Of a DNA stretch of 37,473 bases, positions 24,485 through 32,734 are shown one piece after another. This DNA comes from a virus, in the IMG/VR virus record IMGVR_UViG_3300021962_000276, positions 1 to 37,473 of that record; one strand, written 5' to 3'. The translations under genes were made by a program, and so were the position numbers. The notes beneath the pieces were generated by a model. The model was not told where the DNA came from and searched no databases. It saw only the letters and a list, made by a program, of their open reading frames with translations. Each line of letters opens with the position of its first letter. The stretch's first letter is position 1.

Positions 24485-25537
24485 ATGAAAGTTGCAATTA
24501 TTACTGATCAACACTTTGGAGCAAGAAAAAATTCTAAACTATTTCATGACTTTTTTCTAAAGTTTTATAATGATGTATTTTTTCCAACATTGGAAGAACA
24601 GGGTATTACTACAATTATTGATATGGGTGATACATTTGATTCCAGAAAAGGAATTGATTTTTCTTCTCTTGCTTGGGCAAAAGATAATTATTATGATAAA
24701 TTAAAATCTTTAGGTTGCACAATCCATACTATTGTTGGAAATCACACTGCATACTATAAAAATACGAATAAGATTAATGCAATCGATTTATTGCTTAGAG
24801 AATATGATAATGTCATAACTTATTCAGAACCAACAGAAGTTAATATTTGTGGATTAAATATATTATTTTTACCTTGGATCAATGAAGAAAATGAAGAACT
24901 TGCTATTAAAATTATTAAAGAGACAACTTGCAACTGTGCGATGGGGCACCTTGAACTCGCAGGATTTGCTGCTAATCGACAGTGCATCATGGAGCATGGT
25001 CATGACCGCAAGTTATTTGAGAAAATCACCAAGGTATTGTCGGGGCACTACCATACTAGAAGCTATGCTGGAAACATTTTCTACATAGGAAATCCATACG
25101 AAATTTATTGGAACGATACGGAAGATCAAAGAGGATTTGCCATTTTTGATACTGAAACTTTAGAACATGAATATGTAAATAATCCTTATACAATTTTTGA
25201 AACTATTTACTATGAAGATTTAAATTATCAAGTTTTTAATTTTAGTAAATACACAGATAAGATTGTAAAAGTTGTTGTTAGAAAAAATACTAATAAAAAT
25301 AAGTTTGAAAAGTTTATTGATTCTCTTTATAATGCAAATGTTGCTGATTTGAAGATAATTGAAAATTATAATTTTGATGGTTGGTATTCAAAAGAAGAAT
25401 TTAAAAAGGAAATAGAATCGGAAGATACTCTTTCTATTCTTAATACATATATTAGAGAGTCTGATGCAGATCTAGACAAAACAAAACTTTCCGATATTAT
25501 TCGGAACATCTATCAAGAATCTTGTGAGATGATCTAA
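24485..25537 (+). CDS. 47: Recombination nuclease subunit gp47 (Mre11-like)
   Basis: A 350-residue protein (T4 gp47 is 339). Phosphoesterase metal motifs are present in order: D8/H10 in TDQHFGARKN, D49 in DMGDTFDSRK, N86-H87 in VGNHTAYYKN, GHLELAGF near 163, and SGHYHTR. The usual Asp after GNH is Thr, as in some relatives. It pairs with gp46 to resect double-strand ends for recombination-dependent replication and host DNA breakdown. The start is two bases after the gp55 stop. Confidence 0.96.
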   Translation: MKVAIITDQHFGARKNSKLFHDFFLKFYNDVFFPTLEEQGITTIIDMGDTFDSRKGIDFSSLAWAKDNYYDKLKSLGCTIHTIVGNHTAYYKNTNKINAIDLLLREYDNVITYSEPTEVNICGLNILFLPWINEENEELAIKIIKETTCNCAMGHLELAGFAANRQCIMEHGHDRKLFEKITKVLSGHYHTRSYAGNIFYIGNPYEIYWNDTEDQRGFAIFDTETLEHEYVNNPYTIFETIYYEDLNYQVFNFSKYTDKIVKVVVRKNTNKNKFEKFIDSLYNANVADLKIIENYNFDGWYSKEEFKKEIESEDTLSILNTYIRESDADLDKTKLSDIIRNIYQESCEMI

Positions 25538-25538
25538 T

Positions 25539-25808
25539 ATGCATATATTAACAATTCTCGGTGAAGAAGACAGGGGTGCTTACTCAGTAACAGACGAAAA
25601 CGGAGAGCAAATCTTATACATCTTTGAAGAAGAAGATGATGCTTTAAGATTTGCTATGATGTTAGAAGACGCTGGTAGCCCAGAAATGAATGTGGTTGAA
25701 GTTGACGAAGAATTGTTGTATAATGTATGTGATATGCATGGTTATGACTATGCAGTTATAACTAAAGATGACATTGTAGTTCCACCAGATCAATATGATA
25801 GTTTTTGA
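25539..25808 (+). CDS. DUF3110-like protein between genes 47 and 46
   Basis: An 89-residue acidic protein. The central EEDDALRFAMMLEDAGSPEMNVVEVD closely follows the DUF3110 pattern of cyanobacterial and chloroplast proteins (D.D.ARFA.LLE......P.V..). It opens MHILTILGEEDRGAYSV and has no metal or nucleotide motif. It overlaps gp46 by 14 bases, so it is translated as part of the 47-46 unit. The cyanobacterial taxonomic bias of this domain supports a cyanobacterial host. The function is unknown. Confidence 0.75.
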   Translation: MHILTILGEEDRGAYSVTDENGEQILYIFEEEDDALRFAMMLEDAGSPEMNVVEVDEELLYNVCDMHGYDYAVITKDDIVVPPDQYDSF

Positions 25809-27522
25809 AAAAATCAGATGGAAAAATTTTCTTTCTACTGGAAATCATTTTATTGAAGTTGATTTAAATACAGGATCAAACACTTTAATAATTGGGTCTA
25901 ATGGAGCAGGTAAGAGCACAATATTAGATGCTCTTACTTTTGTTCTATTTGGAAAGGCGTTTCGTAAAATTAATAAACCGCAATTATTAAATAGTACAAA
26001 TGAAAAGGACTGTTTAGTAGAAATTGAATTTACAATTGGAACTATTAATTGGAAAGTTGCAAGAGGAATAAAACCATCTGTATTTGAAATTTATAGAGAT
26101 GGAAATTTACTAAATCAAGAATCTTCTAGCGCAGATCAGCAAAAGTTTTTAGAGCAGACAGTTCTAAAAATGAACTATAAATCTTTTACTCAGATTGTAA
26201 TTCTCGGAAGTAGTAATTTTGTTCCTTTCATGCAATTACCTGCAGCTGGAAGACGAGAAGTAATCGAAGATCTTCTTGATATTAAAGTATTTTCTACTAT
26301 GAATACTTTAATAAAAGATAAGATGAGAATTTATAAAGAAGAAATTAGAGTTCTTGATCTAAAAAAAGAATCTCTAAAAGATAAAGTTGATCTTCAAAAT
26401 GGATTTATTGAAGAACTTGAAAATAGAGGTAAAGAAAATATTCAGGATAAAAGAATTTCTATTTTATCATTTACAGAAGATATTGGAAATCTTATGGATG
26501 ATAATCAAAAGATTGAAAAAGAAACTTCTTTATTGCAAGATAAAATTCAAGATTTTTCTGATGCTACAAATAAGTTGCGTAAAATGGGAAACCTGAAGGG
26601 TAAGTTATCTCAAAAGGTGAAAACAATCACAGATGAACATAAATTTTTCAATGAGAATACAACTTGTCCGACTTGTACCCAACAAATTGATGATGAGTTT
26701 AGAAAATCTAAAATAGAGGATGCTAAAAATAAAGCAAAAGAACTTCAAGATGGATATATTGAATTAGAAAATGCTATAAAGTTAGAAGAAAAAAGAGAAG
26801 ATAATTTTATAAAATTATCAAAGCAAATAGTAAATTTAAATCAAGAACTATCAAAAAACAATACAAAAATTTCAGAGTATAATAAAAATATAAAAAAATT
26901 AGAAAATGAAATTATACAGGTAGAAACTCAATTAAAAAATAAAAATGAAGAACATAGAAAATTAGAAGAATACCAAGAAAAATTAGAAAATGTATATGAT
27001 GAAATAGTGGAATTGAAGGAGAAGATGAGACATTATGATTTCTGTCAAAATCTTTTAAAAGATGGTGGAGTAAAAACTAGAATCATTAAAAAATATTTAC
27101 CTATTATGAATGAACAGGTAAATAGATATCTTCAAATGATGGATTTCTTTATTAACTTTACTTTAGATGAAGAATTTAATGAAACGATTCTTTCTCCAAT
27201 TCATGAAGATTTTACTTATAGTTCTTTTAGTGAGGGAGAAAAACAGAGAATTGATCTAGCATTATTATTCACTTGGAGGGAGGTTGCTAAGTTTAAAAAT
27301 TCTACTAATACAAATTTATTGATATTAGATGAAATATTCGATTCTTCCTTAGATGGATTTGGTACGGATGACTTCTTAAAAATTATAAGATTTGTAATTA
27401 AAGGATCTAATACTTTTGTAATTTCTCATAAAGAGTCTCTTCATGATAAATTTGATAATGTAATTAAATTTGAAAAAAGAAAAAATTTCTCATATAAAAC
27501 AATTATACAATGCAAAAATTAA
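25795..27522 (+). CDS. 46: Recombination nuclease subunit gp46 (Rad50-like ATPase)
   Basis: A 575-residue SMC-like protein (T4 gp46 is 560). Walker A GSNGAGKST (34-42), Q-loop region FTQIVILGSSNFVPF, long coiled coil split by the zinc hook CPTC (291-294), ABC signature FSEGEKQR (478-485) and Walker B LLILDE (508-513) are all present. ATP-driven opening of the coil regulates the gp47 nuclease. It overlaps both neighbours, the DUF3110 gene before and the sulfotransferase-like gene after. Confidence 0.97.
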   Translation: MIVFEKIRWKNFLSTGNHFIEVDLNTGSNTLIIGSNGAGKSTILDALTFVLFGKAFRKINKPQLLNSTNEKDCLVEIEFTIGTINWKVARGIKPSVFEIYRDGNLLNQESSSADQQKFLEQTVLKMNYKSFTQIVILGSSNFVPFMQLPAAGRREVIEDLLDIKVFSTMNTLIKDKMRIYKEEIRVLDLKKESLKDKVDLQNGFIEELENRGKENIQDKRISILSFTEDIGNLMDDNQKIEKETSLLQDKIQDFSDATNKLRKMGNLKGKLSQKVKTITDEHKFFNENTTCPTCTQQIDDEFRKSKIEDAKNKAKELQDGYIELENAIKLEEKREDNFIKLSKQIVNLNQELSKNNTKISEYNKNIKKLENEIIQVETQLKNKNEEHRKLEEYQEKLENVYDEIVELKEKMRHYDFCQNLLKDGGVKTRIIKKYLPIMNEQVNRYLQMMDFFINFTLDEEFNETILSPIHEDFTYSSFSEGEKQRIDLALLFTWREVAKFKNSTNTNLLILDEIFDSSLDGFGTDDFLKIIRFVIKGSNTFVISHKESLHDKFDNVIKFEKRKNFSYKTIIQCKN

Positions 27523-28352
27523 TTCCTTTCTGCGGTCTTCCTAGAAGTGGATCTACGCTATTATGTAATGTGTTAGGACAACATCCAGATGTAACTTTAT
27601 CTGCAGATTCTTTATTACCTGCTATAGTTTCTGTAATCATGTCTGAGGCTGAGAAGATAATTCAAGAATCTCAATATGATGCAGATTTTACTTATAAATT
27701 ATTTGATAATTTTGTAGATTCTGGAATCAAATCTTGGGCAAAAAATATATCAGATACAAAATTTTATTTGGATAAATCTAGAGGTTGGTCTGATACACTT
27801 AATTTTTTATTTGGTTTATATCCGGATATTAAACTGATATTCACTATCAGGGATTTGAGAGGAATATATTTATCATTTGATAGACTGTCTCAAGGAAATA
27901 TTTTATCTGGAGGAATAAGTTCTCACTATGATGAAGTAAGTCAACAAAATAATGATGCAGATTTTTTAGAGGAAAGAATAGATTTTTTCTTAAATGGAGA
28001 TATGGTTAAAAAACATCTTAATAGATTGAAAGAAATAATAGATCTTGATAGATGGTATTCTAAAAATATTAAAATTGTTAAATATGAAGACTTTATGCAA
28101 AATCCAAATAAAGTTTTAAAATCTATTTCAAATTTTCTTGATTTAAATGAATTTAATTATGATTTAAATGATATAACTCAAGTCAAGTATAATGATTGCA
28201 TTTATCTTCCATACGGATATCATAAACTGAAAAAAACATTAACGCCAAGTATTCCAAATTACGATGATAAATTAAGGAAGTCTGCTCAAAATAAAATCTT
28301 TAAAGATTATCGCTGGTACTATTCCCTTTTCTATCCAGAGGTGCTAAGGTAG
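27510..28352 (+). CDS. Sulfotransferase-family protein
   Basis: A 280-residue protein overlapping gp46 by 13 bases. The N-terminal phosphosulfate loop is GLPRSGSTLL (residues 9-18), the P-loop-like site that binds the 5' phosphate of PAPS. The 3'-phosphate site is formed by R114 and S122 in FTIRDLRGIYLSFDR. A later ...KIVKYEDFMQNPNKVLKSI segment matches the family (KYEDL..NP...L..I). It would move sulfate from PAPS to a sugar, lipid or protein; the substrate cannot be read from sequence. More AT-rich codon use than neighbours and the absence of a T4 counterpart suggest acquisition. Confidence 0.88.
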   Translation: MQKLIPFCGLPRSGSTLLCNVLGQHPDVTLSADSLLPAIVSVIMSEAEKIIQESQYDADFTYKLFDNFVDSGIKSWAKNISDTKFYLDKSRGWSDTLNFLFGLYPDIKLIFTIRDLRGIYLSFDRLSQGNILSGGISSHYDEVSQQNNDADFLEERIDFFLNGDMVKKHLNRLKEIIDLDRWYSKNIKIVKYEDFMQNPNKVLKSISNFLDLNEFNYDLNDITQVKYNDCIYLPYGYHKLKKTLTPSIPNYDDKLRKSAQNKIFKDYRWYYSLFYPEVLR

Positions 28353-28360
28353 GATAAATA
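28353..28360 (+). promoter_or_regulatory. Late promoter motif (GATAAATA) after the sulfotransferase gene
   Basis: The motif starts at the sulfotransferase stop and ends 10 bases before the ATG of the 73-codon frame at 28371. If used, the leader for that frame would be nearly absent, so the promoter may instead serve the HEXXH-VWA gene with a ~150-base leader. Confidence 0.5.
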
Positions 28361-28370
28361 CTTAAAAACC

Positions 28371-28592
28371 ATGCAAGTCCCAAACTGGAAACACAATTCT
28401 GGGAAACCTCAGAAACGAAAACTTAAACCGCAAGCACTGAGGCAAGCTAAAGCACGACTCGCCCAGTTCAAAAAGCGTCACATGGGTCGCCCAAAAGGCG
28501 ACCTTTCGTTTTATGATGGTCTCATACGAAACAAATTCGATGTCAGTTTCTCACGAAATCAAATCCCAACTTGCCAAACTGCTTGCCACTGA
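28371..28592 (+). CDS. Small basic protein of uncertain reality, overlapping the VWA gene
   Basis: A 73-codon frame with a strongly basic helical middle (KRKLKPQALRQAKARLAQFKKR). Its last ~27 codons overlap the next gene in another frame (from 28513), and that end (FDVSFSRNQIPTC) looks like a by-product of the neighbour. A GC-rich hairpin lies within it. No ribosome site is visible. It may be a small nucleic-acid-binding protein, or the region may be the structured leader of the VWA gene. Confidence 0.45.
   Translation: MQVPNWKHNSGKPQKRKLKPQALRQAKARLAQFKKRHMGRPKGDLSFYDGLIRNKFDVSFSRNQIPTCQTACH
28485..28503 (+). terminator. GC-rich hairpin with short T runs before the HEXXH-VWA gene
   Basis: GGTCGCC (28485-28491) pairs with GGCGACC (28497-28503) around CAAAA and is followed by TTTCGTTTT, ending two bases before the ATG at 28513. 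It may act as a weak terminator or attenuator, or as a leader structure. The T tract is interrupted by CG, so full termination is doubtful. Confidence 0.5.
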
Positions 28593-30726
28593 AGACCTTG
28601 TGGTAGAGCATAAGAAAGTGTCTACCGCTTGCTTCAATGTTCACACTCGTGTCCTGACCCTTCCCTTGTGGGAGAAGGCAAGCAACCTTGTTTATGACCT
28701 TCTAGTTGGTCATGAAGTTGGTCATGCTCTTTTCACTCCAGACGAAGATTGGACAGAGAATGTAAAAGTTCCTCCTCAGTTTGTGAATGTTGTTGAGGAT
28801 GCTCGTGTTGAGAAATTGATGAAACGCAAATACGCTGGTCTTGCTAAGACTTTTTATAATGGATATAAGGAACTGAATGAAGAAGACTTCTTTCAGATTG
28901 CTGATGATGATATGTCCACTTTTAATCTTGCTGATCGGGCAAATTTATATTTCAAAGTTGGTAATTTTATTTCGTTAGATTTTACTCCTGAAGAGAAAGA
29001 AATTATTGACTTGATTGCAGTAACTGAAACTTTTGCTGATGCTCTAATTGCTGCTGAAGAACTTTACAAATATTGCAAAAAAGAAAAGGAACAGCAGCAG
29101 AAAGTTGCTGACTTTGATTCTCATGAGACTCAAGGAAACTCACAATCTCCTGCAAGTGATTTTGTAGAGACTAATGACTCTTCTTCTGAGCAAGATGGTG
29201 AAAGTGATAACTCTTCTGAAAAAGAGTCTGAAGAGTCTTATGGTGGTACTGCTCAAGGTGATGAAACTCCTGTGAAATCTTCTGGTGAAAAGGAAGAACC
29301 TGAAGTTCGCACTGTAGATTCTTTAGAGAAAAGTATTGAAAACTTAGTATCTAATGAATCTTATGATAATGTTTATGTAGAAGTTCCCCAGTTAAATCTT
29401 AATACAGTTATTGGTAAAAATTCTGATGTCCATAAAGATATTGATCAATCTTTTTATCATCAGCAGCAATTTCATAATCAACATGCAAATAATGAAGGAT
29501 ATACTCCTGAAAATCTTTATAAAGAATCTGATACTGAATTCAAGAAGTTCAAGTCTTCTTCTCAGAAAGAAGTTAATTATCTCGTAAAAGAGTTTGAATG
29601 TCGTAAAGCAGCAGATCAATACTCTCGTGCATCTACTGCTCGCACGGGTGTTCTTGATACTACTCGTCTTCACACCTACAAATACAATGAAGATCTGTTT
29701 AAAAAAGTATCTGTGATTCCTGATGGTAAGAATCATGGTCTAGTATTTGTTCTAGACTGGAGTGGTTCTATGGCAGATGTAATGCTTGATACTTGCAAGC
29801 AACTCTTTAACCTTGTTTGGTTCTGCAAGAAAGTTTCTATTCCTTTTGAAGTTTATGCCTTCACTAATGAGTGGCGTCGTGGAGAATATAATTATGAGAA
29901 TGATCACTATATTGCTGCAGATCGCACTCCTCATTATGAGAAAAAAGAAAATCTTCTAATTGTGGATGAGAATTTTTCTATGATGAATATTCTTACTAGC
30001 AAAGTAACTAGTAAAGAACTGGAACACCAACTTCTTAATATTTGGCGTCTTGCTTATTGTTTTGGAAGGTCTTATTATTCTCATTATACTTATTCTAATC
30101 GTTTAAGTCTTTCAGGAACTCCTTTAAATGAAGCACTGATCGCACTTCATCAAATTCTTCCTAAGTTCCAGAAAGAAAACAAACTTCAGAAAGTTCAGTG
30201 TATTGTCTTGACTGATGGCGAAGCAAATCAACTTAATTACCACAGAGAAGTAAAGCGTAACTGGGAAAAAAATACATATCTTGGAAGTGGTTATGTTAAT
30301 CCTAATCTTACATTTCTTCGTGATCGTAAATTAGGTACTACCTACAAAGTTAGTCATGGATATCATGCATTTACTGATACGCTTTTAAGAAATTTAAAAG
30401 ATAAGTTTTCTTGCACAAACTTTATTGGTATTCGTATTATGGAAAGTCGTAATGCCCAAAAATTTATTGGACTTTATCATTCTGAGTCGGATAAACATTG
30501 GGAAAAAATTCAAACTGATTGGAAGAAACTGCGTAGTTTTACTATTATTAATTCTGGTTATGATGCATATTTTGGAATGTCTTCAATTGCTCTTTCTCAA
30601 GATTCTGAATTTGAAGTTGCTGAAGATGCAACCAAGTCTCAAATTAAATCTGCATTTCTAAAATCTCTTAAGACCAAAAAACTAAATAAAAAAGTACTTA
30701 GTGATTTTATTACATTAGTTGTATGA
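28513..30726 (+). CDS. HEXXH metallopeptidase-like / VWA protein (CobT-like architecture)
   Basis: A 737-residue protein (728 if ATG 28540, MSVSHEIKS, is the true start). Residues 66-75 read GHEVGHALFT, a zinc HEXXH site, and NVVEDARVEKLM (92-103) supplies a likely third ligand. A Ser/Glu/Asp-rich linker fills ~200-265. The C-terminal von Willebrand A domain has the MIDAS motif LDWSGSM (414-420), a threonine in SGTPLNEAL and TDGE at 567-570. The layout (N-domain, acidic linker, VWA) mirrors CobT-type partners of MoxR/CobS ATPases, and such an ATPase is encoded at 31634-32725. It probably works with it in metal-dependent remodelling of a phage or host target; the target is unknown. Early codons are G+C-richer than neighbours. 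Confidence 0.85.
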   Translation: MMVSYETNSMSVSHEIKSQLAKLLATEDLVVEHKKVSTACFNVHTRVLTLPLWEKASNLVYDLLVGHEVGHALFTPDEDWTENVKVPPQFVNVVEDARVEKLMKRKYAGLAKTFYNGYKELNEEDFFQIADDDMSTFNLADRANLYFKVGNFISLDFTPEEKEIIDLIAVTETFADALIAAEELYKYCKKEKEQQQKVADFDSHETQGNSQSPASDFVETNDSSSEQDGESDNSSEKESEESYGGTAQGDETPVKSSGEKEEPEVRTVDSLEKSIENLVSNESYDNVYVEVPQLNLNTVIGKNSDVHKDIDQSFYHQQQFHNQHANNEGYTPENLYKESDTEFKKFKSSSQKEVNYLVKEFECRKAADQYSRASTARTGVLDTTRLHTYKYNEDLFKKVSVIPDGKNHGLVFVLDWSGSMADVMLDTCKQLFNLVWFCKKVSIPFEVYAFTNEWRRGEYNYENDHYIAADRTPHYEKKENLLIVDENFSMMNILTSKVTSKELEHQLLNIWRLAYCFGRSYYSHYTYSNRLSLSGTPLNEALIALHQILPKFQKENKLQKVQCIVLTDGEANQLNYHREVKRNWEKNTYLGSGYVNPNLTFLRDRKLGTTYKVSHGYHAFTDTLLRNLKDKFSCTNFIGIRIMESRNAQKFIGLYHSESDKHWEKIQTDWKKLRSFTIINSGYDAYFGMSSIALSQDSEFEVAEDATKSQIKSAFLKSLKTKKLNKKVLSDFITLVV

Positions 30727-31388
30727 AAAAAGATTATTTGGCTGAAAAAAATATTTTAGATAAAGAAAATGATTTTGAAAAATATATTAGAGAAAGATCT
30801 CAAGTAGTTTCAGATTGGTATTATAATTGTTTTTCTATAGATATTGGTTATTTTAGAGAGTCGGCAGTATTCCCTGCTATACAACTAATTGATTTAATGG
30901 AATATACTGTTGGTGCAGAAATAGGAGTTTCTCATGGACATAGTACTATTACTCTTATAGAAAAATGTGATAAATTAAAAACTCTTTATTGTATAGATAA
31001 CTATAAACCATATCAAGATTATTATACTGAAAATTTTTTCGTAGATGAATATGAAATTGCTATTATTAAAAATTTAGCATTTAAGAAAATAAAAAATTCT
31101 AAAAGTAGTGATAAAGTAGTTTTTTATGAAGAGGATAGTAATGTATCTGTAGAAAGGTTTAAAAATGGTGAATTAGATTTTGTGCTTTTGGATGCTCATT
31201 TAAATGCAGAACAAATTAAAAATGATTTGGAAAAATGGTATCCAAAAGTTAGATCTGGAGGTCTAGTTATGATTCATGATACAAATTATCCTTCAGTTTT
31301 GGAAGAAATAAAAATTTTTCTTGATGATATAAAATTCAATGGAAAGTATAGTAATATTATTGATTTATGTTGTTTGATAAAAGAATAA
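30723..31388 (+). CDS. Class I SAM-dependent methyltransferase
   Basis: A 221-residue protein overlapping the VWA gene by four bases. Motif I is GAEIGVSHGHST (residues 64-75). The acidic residue binding the ribose is in LYCIDNY (D92). FVLLDAHL is motif IV-like, and SGGLVMIHDTNYPSV is the post-motif typical of the Methyltransf_24 type O-methyltransferases. The substrate is unknown (small molecule or sugar is usual for the type). Very AT-rich codon use and no T4 counterpart suggest a mobile cargo gene placed between the VWA and MoxR genes. Confidence 0.83.
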   Translation: MKKDYLAEKNILDKENDFEKYIRERSQVVSDWYYNCFSIDIGYFRESAVFPAIQLIDLMEYTVGAEIGVSHGHSTITLIEKCDKLKTLYCIDNYKPYQDYYTENFFVDEYEIAIIKNLAFKKIKNSKSSDKVVFYEEDSNVSVERFKNGELDFVLLDAHLNAEQIKNDLEKWYPKVRSGGLVMIHDTNYPSVLEEIKIFLDDIKFNGKYSNIIDLCCLIKE

Positions 31389-31571
31389 ATGAAAAAATTT
31401 CCTTTAGAGCATGTAGTTAAATATAATACTAAAGAAGTGTGGATTAAATGCTCTAGTAGTATTACTGCTATGGGTATTTCTTCTTTAGTTGAAAAATATT
31501 ATCCAGGATATATTGGAAGAATTGCTACAGATGATTACTTGGATCAACTAAGGAACCAGTTGGCAAACTGA
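31389..31571 (+). CDS. 60-residue protein of unknown function
   Basis: It starts directly after the methyltransferase stop. The sequence MKKFPLEHVVKYNTKEVWIK continues with SSSITAMGISSLVEKYYPGY and ends IGRIATDDYLDQLRNQLAN. Compact mixed alpha/beta, no Cys pairs or membrane segment. I do not recognise it. Its coding quality is good (continuous, low in rare patterns) and it fills the gap before the MoxR promoter region. Confidence 0.65.
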   Translation: MKKFPLEHVVKYNTKEVWIKCSSSITAMGISSLVEKYYPGYIGRIATDDYLDQLRNQLAN

Positions 31572-31604
31572 CCACTACGGGAAGTTCATGACCCCATTTC
31601 GCAC

Positions 31605-31610
31605 TATAAT
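31605..31610 (+). promoter_or_regulatory. Possible sigma70 -10 box (TATAAT) before the MoxR-like gene
   Basis: TATAAT lies 23 bases before the ATG in the 62-base gap 31572-31633. The expected -35 position (31582-31587, AAGTTC) is a poor match, so activity would need an activator or another -35 arrangement. Confidence 0.4.
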
Positions 31611-31633
31611 AACGGAGTTGAAACAAAACACAC

Positions 31634-32725
31634 ATGACACTTTCTTCCGATTACATTCGCACTTCTCTTCAATCCCTTTATGGTAATAATATTACCGGAG
31701 CAGATATTCGTGCTTGGTGTAATATGAATGAATCTAATTATCAAACCGTAACTAATAAACTTGCACAATATAAAACTAGTCGCGGTAAATGGAATCTTGA
31801 AGTCACTCAACAAAAAGTAGAAGAAATCGAGCGTTCTTTCCAAGCCCCTTCTGTTCTTCCTACTTCTGAACAAAATCTTATTCCCGAAAAAGATGATACC
31901 TTCGTCAAGTTTGGTAATTTTTCAGATATTAAAAAAATTATTCAGTCCAGTCTTTTTTATCCTACATTTATTACGGGCCTCTCTGGTAATGGTAAAACAC
32001 TCAGTGTGGAGCAAGCATGTTCTCAACTGAAGCGAGAACTGATCCGTGTTAACATCACCATTGAAACAGATGAAGATGATCTTATTGGTGGTTTCCGTCT
32101 ACTGAATGGCGAAACAGTTTGGCACAATGGACCTGTAATTGAAGCACTAGAGCGAGGTGCTATTCTACTGCTCGATGAGATTGACCTTGCTTCCAACAAA
32201 ATCCTTTGCTTACAATCCGTGCTAGAAGGTAAGGGTGTATTCCTGAAAAAAATTGGTAAGTTTGTAAAACCTGCTTCTGGATTCAATGTAATTGCTACTG
32301 CAAATACCAAAGGCAAGGGTTCTGATGATGGTCGTTTCATCGGTACGAATGTTCTTAATGAGGCATTCTTGGAACGCTTCCCTGTGACCTTTGAGCAGTC
32401 CTATCCTGCCCCTGCAACTGAACAGAAGATTCTGGAAGGCATCGCTCTAGATCTTGGCGTGGAAGACCGTGACTTCTGCAAGCGTCTGGTAGACTGGGCA
32501 GATATCATCCGTAAGACCTTCTACGATGGTGGTATTGAGGAAATCATCAGCACCCGTCGTCTGGTTCACATCATCCGTGCCTACAGCATCTTCCAAGATA
32601 AGGCAAAGGCAATTCAAGTGTGCGTGAACCGCTTTGATGACGAAACCAAGCAAGCATTCCTTGAACTTTATGACAAGGTAGACGCTGATTTCCAAATGCC
32701 TATTGACCAGGAAACGCAATCCTGA
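31634..32725 (+). CDS. cobS: MoxR/CobS-like AAA+ ATPase
   Basis: A 363-residue protein. A small N-terminal domain (residues 1-65) precedes the AAA_5-type core: Walker A GLSGNGKT (115-122), Walker B AILLLDE (176-182), sensor-1 ATAN (221-224), arginine-finger region FLERFP (245-250) and C-terminal lid with ISTRRLVHIIRAY. T4-like cyanophages carry an ortholog usually labelled cobS after the cobaltochelatase subunit. True chelatase activity is unproven. It is most likely the motor for the HEXXH-VWA protein encoded 0.9 kb upstream. Codon use is G+C-richer than the surrounding cargo genes. Confidence 0.9.
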   Translation: MTLSSDYIRTSLQSLYGNNITGADIRAWCNMNESNYQTVTNKLAQYKTSRGKWNLEVTQQKVEEIERSFQAPSVLPTSEQNLIPEKDDTFVKFGNFSDIKKIIQSSLFYPTFITGLSGNGKTLSVEQACSQLKRELIRVNITIETDEDDLIGGFRLLNGETVWHNGPVIEALERGAILLLDEIDLASNKILCLQSVLEGKGVFLKKIGKFVKPASGFNVIATANTKGKGSDDGRFIGTNVLNEAFLERFPVTFEQSYPAPATEQKILEGIALDLGVEDRDFCKRLVDWADIIRKTFYDGGIEEIISTRRLVHIIRAYSIFQDKAKAIQVCVNRFDDETKQAFLELYDKVDADFQMPIDQETQS

Positions 32726-32731
32726 TATAAT
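32703..32731 (+). promoter_or_regulatory. Sigma70-type promoter for pebS and the clamp operon
   Basis: TTGACC (32703-32708), 17-base spacer, TATAAT (32726-32731). It lies over the last codons and stop of the MoxR-like gene. Predicted start is near 32738, inside the following hairpin, about 23 bases before the pebS ATG. Host-type sequence means pebS can be expressed before late genes. Confidence 0.8.
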
Positions 32732-32734
32732 ATG

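Noticed and set aside
29392-29736. 114-codon minus-strand frame in the VWA gene
   Set aside because: Antisense to conserved coding sequence; Ile/Phe-rich random-like translation.
31634-32725. Calling the MoxR/CobS-like gene a true cobaltochelatase subunit
   Set aside because: The motifs show only a MoxR-type AAA+ ATPase; no CobN-like catalytic subunit is seen, so B12 synthesis is not supported by this window.
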